64,000 nt of DNA, taken from positions 574,501 to 638,500 of the forward strand of contig JAFMOC010000246.1 of assembly GCA_019802505.1 (NCBI GenBank), given 5' to 3'. The DNA comes from Corydoras sp. C115. Its lineage: Eukaryota > Chordata > Actinopteri > Siluriformes > Callichthyidae. Below, piece after piece: positions 10,682 through 23,249 of this stretch. Within the stretch, counting starts at the first letter, position 1, and every line of letters starts with the position of its first letter. Both the position numbers and the translations under genes were made by a program. The notes beneath the pieces were generated by a model, which was not told the origin of the DNA, searched no databases, and saw only the letters and a list, made by a program, of their open reading frames with translations.

Positions 10682-13600
10682 TTAAATAGAAACAAATACA
10701 CTCAAAGCTATACAATTATTTAATACAAAGCTATCAATAACTTAAATAAATGAATTTCTTTGTAGAAAATAGGAATAGTTTATGACCGCAGACACTTATT
10801 GAAATACTTATTATTCATTCATTCATTATCTCCCGCTTTATCCTCTATTAGGGTCGCGGTGGGGTTCCCCATGCCCATCCAGGAGAGAAAGTTTCGGGCG
10901 CTGGGCAGATACACCCAGGACAGGGCGCCAATCCATCGCTGGGCACACACTCACTCACACAGACACACTCTATATGGGGCAATTTTTGAGAATTCAATTG
11001 ACTTGATCCATGTTTTTGGACTGTGGGAGGAAACCGGAGAACCCGGAGGAAACCCACGCAGACACGGGGAGAACATGGAAACTCCACCCAGATGGGGATT
11101 CGAACTGAGAATCCCTAGCGCTGAGAGGCGAACGTGCTAACCACTAAGCCACCGTGCCGCCCGAAATACTTATTATTAGTATTTTATTTCTTTTAACTCG
11201 TTGGTTGTTATATTATAAATGAAAGGAAACTCAGCAGCTGAAAAGTTCAGTTTCTTAAACTGGTTCGGTCATAAGTGTTTAATTTTATTTTATTTGTCAT
11301 TCCAACAATATAAAGTACTGTACAGTATGTGTGGAACGAGACGGCGTTCTCCAAGGACAAGGTGCTACACCTAACAGCCACTACACAACCCCAAACACAA
11401 GGATCACAATAAATACAGGACAACACACAATACAATAAACACCCAATTAATAAAGAGGGAGCTTCATAAACAGAAGGCAGAACAAAAATCACCAGCAACG
11501 AGTCCTTTTTATATTTTAAAACCATCAAAATAGGACGCCGATGTGCCGTAAATGTATCCAATGAGAAGTGCTTTACCTTTCCCATCATTTAGAGATTTGA
11601 TGAAGGGTTTGAGCTTTTTTTCATATAAGATAGCGCCCTCTGTGTGTCTCTGTCTCAGCGTCGTCCACGTCTGCTCCAGCCGTGAGATCTGGATCACAGG
11701 AATGAGCTCGATCAGTGTGCTTCTGTATCGTAACTGATTGTTATTACGGTTGTTAAATCATTCAGAACTCTTTGGTTCCTCACCTGTGGGAGTTCCAGGG
11801 CTCTCATGACAGCAGCGAAGCCGAACATGTTGCCCATGGTGTTTTTAAGCTCAGTGGCCAGCTGAATGGTTTTATACAGCAGGGCAGCTCGCTCCTCTGT
11901 ACTGCCTGTACATCCCAGCAGGTCCACTGCCATCATTATCGACATGGTGTAGAACCTGCGGAGCGAAACCAGAGACGAATGCTTCGTTTTTTTTCAGTAC
12001 GAGGAGAACATTCAGATTTTCTTCAACTCAAACATTCATTCATTCATTATCTTCCACTTTATCCTCTATTAGGGTCGCGGGGGGGGGGTTCCCCATGCCC
12101 ATCCATAGAACGTTTCGGGCGCTGGGCAGATACACCCAGGACAGGACGCCAATCTATCGTTGGACACACACACACACACGCACAGACACACTCTATATGG
12201 GGCAATTTGGAGAACTCAATTGACTTGATCCATGTTTTTTGGACTGTGGGAGGAAACCGGAGAACCTGGAGGAAACCCACGCGGACACGGGGAGAGCAAT
12301 CTATCACTGGACACACACTTACTCACACACACACACACTGTATATGGGGCAATTTGGAGAATTCAGTTCACCTTGATCCATGTTTTTTTTGACTGTGGGA
12401 GGAAACCGGAGAACCCGGAGGAAACCCACGGGGAGAACATGGAAACTCCACCCAGATTGGGATTCGAACAGGGAATCCCTAGCTCTTAGAGAACATCCCA
12501 AACCACTAAGCCATCGTGCTGCCCATCCTTACATTTATTCATTCTTTATTTTTCTCTTAATCCTCTACAAGGGTTGTGGTGTGTGTGTGGGGGGGGGGAG
12601 TTCCCCATGCACATCCAGGGGAGAACGTTTCGGGCGCTGGGCAGATACACCCAGGACAGGGCGCCAATCTATCGCTGGGCACACACTCACTCACTCAGAC
12701 ACACTCTATATGGGGCAATTTGGAGTTTTTTGGACTGTGGGAGACCGGAGAACCTGAAGGAAACCCACGCAGACACGGGGAGAACATGGAAACTCCACCC
12801 AGATGGGGAATCGAACCGGGAATCCCCAGCGCTGAGAGGCGAACTTGCTAAACCACTAAGCCACCGTGCCGCCTCAACTCAACGTTATAAAAGTCAAATC
12901 ATTTGTAATCTCCGTGGGTAGGGCATGGTCATTAAAATGCCTGACGGTCATTTAAATCTGCATATTGGAAGGAATGTTTTAATTAAACAGCTTTAATGAA
13001 ATGTGCATGTTAGACGGAGGCACTGGAGGATTGTGGGTGCACATTTCTTTGCAAGGCTGTTACCTCTCCAGCAGATCCAGTCTCAACTGATGTCCATGTG
13101 GAAGAGTCAGCAACTCCAGACCGGAAGCCACTCCCATCATTCTCTGCATCTCCTTGGTAACGCCCAGTATCCTAGCAACCTGTGGACAGCCACTCGGTTA
13201 TCAGAGGGATAAATCATGTCGGTCCCCTATGTTTAAATGTAATCATGCTTGGATTGAAGACTTTAAATTGGTCTTTAATTTAGACTGGTAAATGAAGACA
13301 GTGCTGTATTTATTTGGGCATTAACACTTATATCAAGTAACTTTAAGTAACTTTGGGATCATGACCTGGCTGAAGAATGTAGGAGGGGCAAGTACTTTTT
13401 CACCAAACCACATGATACGGGTTCAGTGATTTAGATGTGGCTGCTTAAGGGTTCAATAAAAAAATATATATTTCTTAAATAAATTTCTAGAACTATTTGT
13501 TTTAAATCACCTTTTTAAAACATCCATCCATTATCTTCCACTTTATCCTCTATTAGGGTCGTGGGGGGGGGGGGGGGGGTTCCCCATGCCCATCCAGGGG

Positions 13601-16070
13601 AGAACGTTTCGGGCGCTGGGCAGATACACCCAGGACAGGGCGCCAATCTATCACTGGGCACACACTCACTCACACAGACACACTCTATATGGGGCGATTT
13701 GGAGAATTCAATTGACCTTAATCCATGTTTTTGGACTGTGGGAGGAAACCGGAGAACCCGGAGGAAACCCACGCGGACACGGGGAGAACATGGAAACTCC
13801 ACCCAGATAGGGATTCGAACCGGGAATCCCTAGCGCTGAGAGGAGTATGTGCCTCCGTGCCTCCAGTCCAAAAACATGGATCGAGGTCAATTGAATTCTC
13901 CAAATTGCCCCATATAGAGTGCATATATGTGAGTGAGTGTTCAGCAATAGATTGGCGCCCTGTCTGTCCAGCGCCCGAAATGTTCTCCCCTGGATGGACA
14001 TGGGGAACCCCACCATGACCCTAGTAGAGGATAAAGTGGAAGATGATGGATGGATGGATGGATGGTTTCTCCAAATGCAAGACGTTAAAGCAAATGGACC
14101 AAGTGTTGGCTTAATGGATTTGTTGGCGTTGTTGCCCTCACCGTGCAGTCAGCCTTGGTGATGTGCTTGGCCGCCGTCTTTGGGTCGACTTCTGCCAGCA
14201 GCTCCTTCACCCTCTTCAGCACCCCCATTTCCAAAGGCTTGTTCTCGGCTGGCAGTAGAGTCGACTGGTGGCGACCGGGTCTAAAGCACGAGCCGCCATC
14301 CATCAGTGGCAAGGTGAAGCTCTCACCTCTGTCATGAGGGGTGGAGCCCGGGGGTCTACATTCCTCCCCCCGCAGTCTTTCGACATAACTCTTACATGGG
14401 GGCACAGGAGGCTGACCCGGCCTCAGCTCACAGTAGCTACCTCCAACTTCCGAGCCGTCCAAAGGGTAGCCATGGCTGCTGGGGGGGGTGTCAGAACGGG
14501 GGAGGTTGGAACCGGACGAGGAGGGCGAGAGGTGGGGTTCGCTGGAGCGGCGCATTACTGGTGAGGGCGGGATGACGGCCAGGACACGACCTCCTGAGCC
14601 GTGTCTGTGACGGGATACTGGAGACGTGAACAAAGACAAATCAGAGGGATAAATCATGTCGGTCCCCTATGTTTAAATGTAATCAGGACTCGAATGAATA
14701 CTTTAAATTGGTCTTTAATTTACACTTTGGCAAATGAAGACAGTGCTGTATTTATTTGTGTTTGGGGCATTAACACTTATATTAAGTAACGTTGGGATAA
14801 TGTCCCAACTGAAGGACGTAGGAGGGGCAACTTTAGGTGAAGGTGGGTACCTTTTCAGCAAACCACATGATATGTGTTTAGTGATTGAATTCCAATTAAA
14901 AAAAATATTTATTAACGCAATAAGGGGGGCACGGTGGCTTAGTGGTTTAGCATGTTCTCCTCTCAGCACTAGGGATTCCCGGTTCGAATCTCAATCTGGG
15001 TGGAGTTTCCATGTTCTCCCCGTGTCCGTGTGGGTTTCCTCCGGGTTCTCCGGTTTCCTCCCACCGTCCAAAAACATGGATCAAGGTCAGTAGAATTCTC
15101 CAAATTCTACTACACACATATAGAGTGTGTCTGTGTGAGTGAGTGTGTGCCCAGCGATAGATTGGCGCCCTGTCCTGGGTGTATCTGCCCAGCGCCTGAA
15201 ACGCTCTCCCCTGGATGGGCATGTGGAACCTCCCCACTCCCACGACCCTAATGGAGGATAAAGTGGAAGATAATGGATGGATATTTTATAAAGCAATAGA
15301 GGGGTGGATTAGTGGTTTAGCATGTTCTCCTCTCAGTGGTATGGGTTCCCGGTTCGAATCCCCATCTGGGTGGAGTTTGCATGTTCTCCCCGTGTCCACG
15401 TGGGTTTCCTCCGGGTTCTCCGGTTTCCTCCCACAGTCCAAAAACAAATTGCCCCATATAGAGTGTGTCTGTGTGAGTGAGTGTGTGTCCAGTGATAGAT
15501 TGGCGTCCTGTCCTGGGTGTATCTGCCCAGCGTCCGAAACGTTCTCCCCTGGATGGGCATGGGCATGGGCATCCCCCACCCCCCGTCACTCTAATAGAGG
15601 ATAAAGCGGAAGATAACGGATGGATATTTTATAAAGCAATAGTGGGGCTTCTCCGCTTTCCTCCCACGGTCCCATAAACAGGGGGAAAAAAAAGGTCAAT
15701 TGAATTCTCCAAATTGCCCCATATAGGGTCGTTCGTGGTGAAGTGAACAAAGAGAAGAGAAGAGAAATTAGCGTCGCAGAATCTCTATCGTTGCTTCGTT
15801 TAATTGTTCAAGAAAATTTACCAACATTTTCTTTAAACATTTTACTGCAGCGAACAGGAGTGACCGATCTCAGAGGTCAACAAAGAGTCCGACTTTTACA
15901 TTTTACAGATGAGTGGGACGGAGCTGAGTGAGGGAGGACGAGAGAGGAGCCATCGCTAATGATCTCATTAATATTAATCAGTATACAGCGTGCGCACTGT
16001 GTCTCATTTGATGTGCAGTCTTTGTAATCTGGGGATAAATGAGGGCACTGCTGTGTGTGTATGTTGGTGG

Positions 16071-16119
<49 letters not shown>

Positions 16120-16708
16120 AGGTGTGTCTTCAACTAAGGATTTTCATAGTCGAATCTGATTCGTCAGATTCTCCCTATAGTCGACTGATAGTCGAATCAG
16201 TTAAAATTTCACCACAAGATGGCGCTATAAGCGTGGTTTAAAAAATTTTTTTTTTTTTTATATTTTACTTGTTTTTCTAGAGCACCGTAAATGGGATCCC
16301 CGTTCTGGACTTTTTTCCACTTCAAAGGAAAAACCTAAAACACTCAGACCAATGAGTTTTAGGATGATTAGGATGATTTTATTTGACAAAAGGCTATATA
16401 TATATATAACGAAAACAAAGTCATTTCATGTAAAAACTAATGCTTAGCAGCAGCCATGGGCGCCCCCATGTGGTCAAAATGGTACATTCGACTATGAGGT
16501 TCATAGTCGACTACGGTTCTCCGAATCGAATCGTCGAATCAGCGAATATTGCAGCTCACCCCTAGTGTGTTTACTTACTCGCGCTGTAGGCGGGGGACAG
16601 TGGGGTTTCCCCTACTGGAGACAGAGGACGGCGCATCTCCTGGATCTGGTCCATGCTCAGTGCACAGTTCCTCATGGCATCTTTATGATGGACAGTGGAG
16701 GGGCTGCA

Positions 16709-16776
<68 letters not shown>

Positions 16777-19194
16777 AAACAGTACACAAGGCCGGGTTGT
16801 TGTCGACAGGCGGATCTCACAGGGCAAAGCTACGACTAGCACAACACACGTCTAAACTAAACTCGGTGCACATGACGAGCGTGAGATCGAAACTCAGCAG
16901 ACGACGGGAAACTAGCTCGGCTCTCGGTGGCACAAGTGTTGCATGCTGGGAATTAAAGTGCAATACAAGCACTGTGGAGAGAATGTGTGAAGCAGTGAGT
17001 CAGAAGGAAATGTGAGGGTCTAGACTACAACACACACACATGCACAGGTTCTAACACACACACACACACACACACCAGCTGCATCCCTGCTCCATCTTCA
17101 CTTTGGGCTCTGACACTTCAGATTCGGCCGGTTCTCTCGTATCGTCAGTGCTGATGATGTAAGGACGGACAATTAGACCCTGTGGACACTTCATCACCGA
17201 ACATTTCCCACACTGCACTGCTCACCCCCCCCCCCCCCCCCTCACCCCCCCACCACTCTGCTCAATGACATCATCATCACAAATGTCTGGAATAATGATA
17301 ATACTCATTCATTCATTCATTCATTATCTCCCGCTTTATCCTCTATTAGGGTCGTGGTGGGGTTCCCCATGCCCATCCAGGGGAGAACGTCTCGGGCGCT
17401 GGGCAGATACACCCAGGACGGGGCGCTGATCCATCGCTGGACACACACTCACTCACACAGACACTCTCTATTTGGGGCAATTTTGAGAATTCAATTCATC
17501 TTGACCCATGTTTTTGGACTGTGGGAGGAAACCGGAGAACCCGGAGGAAACCCACGCAGACACGGGGAGAACATGGAAACTCCACCCAGATGGGGATTCG
17601 AACCGGGAATCCCTAGTGCTGAGAGGCGAACGTGCTAAACCACTAAGCCACCGTGCCGCCCTAATGATAATACTTATTATTATTAATATATTTGAATAGG
17701 ACGCAGGACAAAAGATTCGTTTGATTTCATGTTTGTGATCCAACAATAATTCGCTTTAGTCCTAAAGTGCTTCAGACGCACATACTGGTCACCTCAGGTA
17801 CTCCTGTTAACGAGTGTTGAAACTCGTTATTACATTTACATTTAGTCATTTAGCAGACGCTTTTATCCATATTATTAGTGGATTAGTGGTTTGGCATGTT
17901 CTTCTCTCGGCACTAGGGATTCCCGGTTCGAATCCCAATCTGGGTGGAGTTTCCATGTTCTCCCCGTGTCCATGTGGGTCTTCCTCCGGGTTCTCCGGTT
18001 TCCTCCCACAGTCGAAAAACATGGATCAAGTCAATTGGGGTCTCCAAATTGCCCCATATAGAGTGTGCACAGTGATAGATTGGCGTCCTGTCCTGGGTGT
18101 ATCTGCCCAGCGCCCGAGACGTTCTCCACTGGATGGGCATGAGGAACACCCCCCCCCCCACCGCGACCCTAATAGAGGATAAAGCGGAAGATGGGGAAAT
18201 TCAAAAGTGGGAATATTATATCAGTTCTACTCAGAATATACAGTACAAACGTTTGCTCCACTTATTCCCCATGTTCCACTTATTCTCAGTTCCATTTACT
18301 ACTGTTTGTAGTTCTACAATTCCAGACTGTAGTCCATCTGTTTGTGGATTATAGATCATGTGTTAGTCCTGTTTACAGCATCCATACAGCCACAGATGGA
18401 CCACAGTATGAAACTGAACAACCACAAAGAGCATCTATATGAAAATAACGATAATTAAATAATGTCAAACTAGGAATGTGTGTTTTTTTTGTTGGGGCTG
18501 ATCTCATCTGTACACTCTAAAATATTGAGGAAAGACTTATAAATTGTTTATAATATAACTCAAATGTTGAATGGTTCACTTTGATGTGTACACCCATCAG
18601 GATCTTTGCATTTCATACCTGTGAGGGATGATTTTCTCGGTGGTCAGTCCATCCATCATGGTGACGCTCCGTCGCTTGATGTGTGCCCCCCGCTGGGGCG
18701 AGGGAGAATATGCCGACCCCGGTCTCCCACTGGCCAGGGCGAATGTGGCTTCTAGATACCTGATGGGCAGCGTGCGGTTAACTGGGCACAGCAACTGAGC
18801 GCCAGAGCGTGGGCACACGGGCCGGCCGGTGCCAGCGTGGTGCTGGATCAGAGTGGGCAGCGAGTCGAAGGTCTCGTCCTCCAGCAGGAACTGGACTCGT
18901 GTCTGGGAGCTCTTCACCAACACCTTACTGACGCGACAGTGCAACACTTCCTGCTGCCAGCGACAGGAGATCACATAATCTCCCACGTTAGCCAGAGAGT
19001 CCCGGACCAGAAAATCTCCACTGCGCAGCACCAGGGTCTCCGACACCTGCCATCACCACAACGTACAAGAAACAAGACACTGAAAGGTTTGGAATATTTT
19101 ATATATTCATATAACACAAATCTTACATGTATATGGCTTTAAAACATCCACAATACCCAAAAAAAACGACACCCCATAAATTGTAGATTTTAAA

Positions 19195-19282
<88 letters not shown>

Positions 19283-19310
19283 TTAGAATTAGAATTAGAA
19301 GACTTTATGA

Positions 19311-19390
<80 letters not shown>

Positions 19391-20228
19391 TCATAAAGTC
19401 TTCTGATTCTAATTCTAAGCTGTTTGACTTTCCTTTACACTGCCAATGGGTTTAATTCTCGATCAATTGTAAAGCATTTGCACTAGATGGCGCTGTTACA
19501 CCAGTACTGGCCTGGTCAGCGGGGCATAATGGAACTCATCAATATGAGCAGATTCAGCTACGGCTCGCGGGTGGATGTGGATGAAGATGTGGATGAGGAT
19601 GTGGATGATGATGTGGATGATGATGAGGATGTGGATGATGATGTGGATGATGATGATGAGGATGATGATGATGATGTGGATGATGATGAAGATGTGGATG
19701 AGGATGATGATGATGATGTGGATGAGGATGATGATGTGGATGATGATGATGATGTGGATGATGATGAAGATGTGGATGATGATGTGGATGATGATGTGGA
19801 TGAGAATGATGATGATGATGATGTGGATGATGATGTGGATGAGAATGATGATGATGATGATGTGGATGATGATGTGGATGAGAATGATGATGATGTGGAT
19901 GATGATGTGGATGAGAATGATGATGATGTGGATGAGAATGATGATGATGTGGATGAGAATGATGATGATGATGATGTGGATGATGATGTGGATGAGAATG
20001 ATGATGATGTGGATGATGATGTGGATGAGAATGATGAGGATGATGATGATGATGTGGATGAGGATGATGATGTGGATGTGGATGATGACGATGATGATGT
20101 GGATGATGATGTGGATGATGATGAGGATGAGGATGATGATGATGATGATGTGGATGATGATGATGATGATGATGATGAGGATGTGGATGAGGATGATGAT
20201 GTGGATGATGATGATAATGATGAGGATG

Positions 20229-20270
<42 letters not shown>

Positions 20271-20411
20271 TAGATGAGGATGATGATGATGATGTGGATG
20301 TAGATGAGGATGAGGATGATGATGTAGATGTGGAGCTTCCTGTTCCTGTACAAACTCATTACGTGAACTCCCAGATGGCTGTAGTCGCACTGCTCACTGT
20401 GTGGGCAGATA

Positions 20412-20461
<50 letters not shown>

Positions 20462-22381
20462 CCCCAGACACTCTGTACACAAACAACTAAGTTGCAAAAA
20501 GTTTAATATTTCAGGATTTCCACTGGAGTGATTTGATTAATTGATTTGATAAATTGATTTTAAATTTATGGTTTAAAAGTAAATCAACAAAATATATTAT
20601 ATTAAATTAGTTTTCTGGCGGTTTTATTCTAAATCATGAATGAATCGCTCTCCTCTTAATTATAACTAATTATTATAAATTACTTATTATTTCTGCTCTA
20701 GCTTGTGTGCTCGGTGGCTCTAATTGTCCTGACACGAAAAAGAAATTTTTTTTAAGTTTCAGGCTGTTGTAATTCTTGTTCTTTCTTATTTTTTTTATTC
20801 TTATTAAAACAATAATCATTATGTCCATAAAAGAAAATAAATGAAAAAATAAGAGCCATAAGGTCCAACATGTCTGAGAGTCATTAATCATGTCGCTGTC
20901 ATTTCGCAAATGTCTTCCATCTGAGACAAGTAATATTTTGCATTTTGATTTGCTTTTTCAAAATACAGATTGTGTTTCCCAGAATCCTCCCACAGTCCAA
21001 AAACATGGTTTAAGGTCAATTGAATTCTCCAAATTGCCCCATATAAAGTGTGTGTGTGTGTGTGAGTGAGTGTGTGCCCAGTGGTAGATTGGCGCCCTGT
21101 CCAGGGTGTATCTGCCCAGTGCACGAAACGTTCTCCCCTGGATGGGCATTGGGACCCCCCCCCCACACACAACCCTAATAGAGGATAAAGCAGAAGATAA
21201 TGGAATGGAATCTGGTTTTGGAAGACCAAAAAAAAAAAAAATACATACCAACATTATTGCAAGTTAACATTCAGTAAAGTAACAACTGTCTGTTTAGAAT
21301 GTAAAGCACAGGTGCAATATTTTAGGTATATACAGTGTATGGAAATAATCTGATTCATGTGTGAACTCATTAAAAAAGCTTAGATATTCACTGACACTCC
21401 TATAAAAACAAACCAGCTATAAGCCGGGGACAAAATAAGAGAATAAGGTCAATATAAAAGAAACTATAGGCAAGAAAACAGACAGAACAAGAAAAACCCA
21501 CCAAAGACAAACCAGATGGTAAATTCCCTTACGATAACCATAAAGAAATCAATAAATCTCTATCAAATGATAGAAACCATTGACGACACAGACGTGTACC
21601 AGCATCATCATCTGAACCAGGATGTGATTATCAAATCTCAAATCTCTTTTTTTTCTCAATAAAAAAAAACCATGTTTACGCCTGTATTGTTTTGACGTCC
21701 ACATACTTTTAGCCCAAATGATATATTTAAAATCACACAAACCTCCCGTGGGATGCGGCCATGGTACCAGCCATGGCTCCTCAGGTCGCTGCTGCTGAGT
21801 TTGAGTTCCTCCTCCAGCTCCTTCCGCAGTTTCTCCGGTGGAGACTCCAATAGATACTTCTCCTTGGAGAACTAAACACAGATATGAAGGAACATGAGTC
21901 GTGCTGCTACGCAGAGAGAGCAGAGAGGAAGATATTTATAATAAACATTCTCATCTCTGTAAAAATCTAAATGTTGTATTCGTTTGTTGTAAATAAATTC
22001 AGCGCAGGACGAACTCTTAAACTTGCCGTTTAAGGGAATGAAGCACATCAGGGACTTATTAGAAATAAAACTATTGAAACCAAATTACCAAACCCAAAGT
22101 GCTGCGGCACGTTCATCGATAAAAACATTTGCATTGACTTCCGTGAATCATTTATCAATGTCAAGCCTGTAATACAATCACATTTCTAAATCTAACCCAC
22201 TCTGATTGGAAGTACTGGAGTGTTTGCGATCGTTTTACGTGTAATCAGTCACCACTACACATTAAAGCACCAAGACCTGAATATTTTACACAATGATGGC
22301 TTGTCAGTATACTGTAAATAATACTTCCTATGACATTTTTTAAGTTAAATTCACCTCATGACTTTTAATTTCCTTTTTATA

Positions 22382-22416
<35 letters not shown>

Positions 22417-22634
22417 AATTTTATTTTCCTCCCACAGTCCAAAAACATGGATCAAGTGAATTGAATTCTCCAAATTGCCCCATATAGAGTGTGTGTGTGT
22501 GAGTGAGTGTGTACCCAGCGATAGATTGGCGCCCTGTCCTGGGTGTATCTGCCCAGCGCCCAAGATGTTCTCCCCTGGATGGGCATGGGGAACCCCATTA
22601 TGGGAGATAATGAATGAATGAATGAATGAATGAA

Positions 22635-22690
<56 letters not shown>

Positions 22691-22748
22691 TGATGTTCAT
22701 ATGTGGACTTAGGCGCGTATTACCAAAGAAAAGACATTATTATTAAAA

Positions 22749-22847
<99 letters not shown>

Positions 22848-23167
22848 GGCACGGTGGCTTAGTGGTTAGCACGTTCGCCTCTCAGCACTAGGGATTCCCG
22901 GTTCGAATCCCCATCCTCTGGGTTCTCCGGTTTCCTCCCACAGTCCAAAAACATGGATCAAGTCAATTGAGTTCTCCAAATTGCCCCATATAGAGTGTGT
23001 ATGCGTGCGTGTCTGTGTGAGTGAGTGTGCCCAGCAATAGATTGGCGCCCTGTCCTGGGCCTGGGTGTATCTGCCCAGCGCCCGGAAACGTTCTCCCCTG
23101 GATGGGCATGGGGAACCCCCACCACGACCCCAATATAGGATAAAGCGGAAGACGATGAATGAATGAA

Positions 23168-23249
<82 letters not shown>

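Noticed and set aside
10799..11140. Frames such as HPGENVSGAGQIHPG or SPCSPRVRVGFLRVL that recur dozens of times
   Set aside because: They are translations of the SINE in different frames and strands and share its boundaries, not a protein family.
14085..14657. 190-codon frame as an independent gene
   Set aside because: It is exon 6 plus intron read-through on both sides.
17151..17173. Upstream acceptor (TGTCCACAG) for the 75-nt exon
   Set aside because: With the phase-2 donor of exon 3 it reads AGG GTC TAA, an immediate stop.
18597..19046. Stand-alone 149-codon gene at the SH2 region
   Set aside because: It is the body of exon 3: the start is GTG after an acceptor and the last codons run past a strong GTATGA donor.
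19487..20506. Long open frames (up to 339 codons) over the GAT repeat
   Set aside because: All frames on both strands are open because the repeat lacks stop triplets. The block lies in an sh2d3c intron and the composition is purely repetitive.
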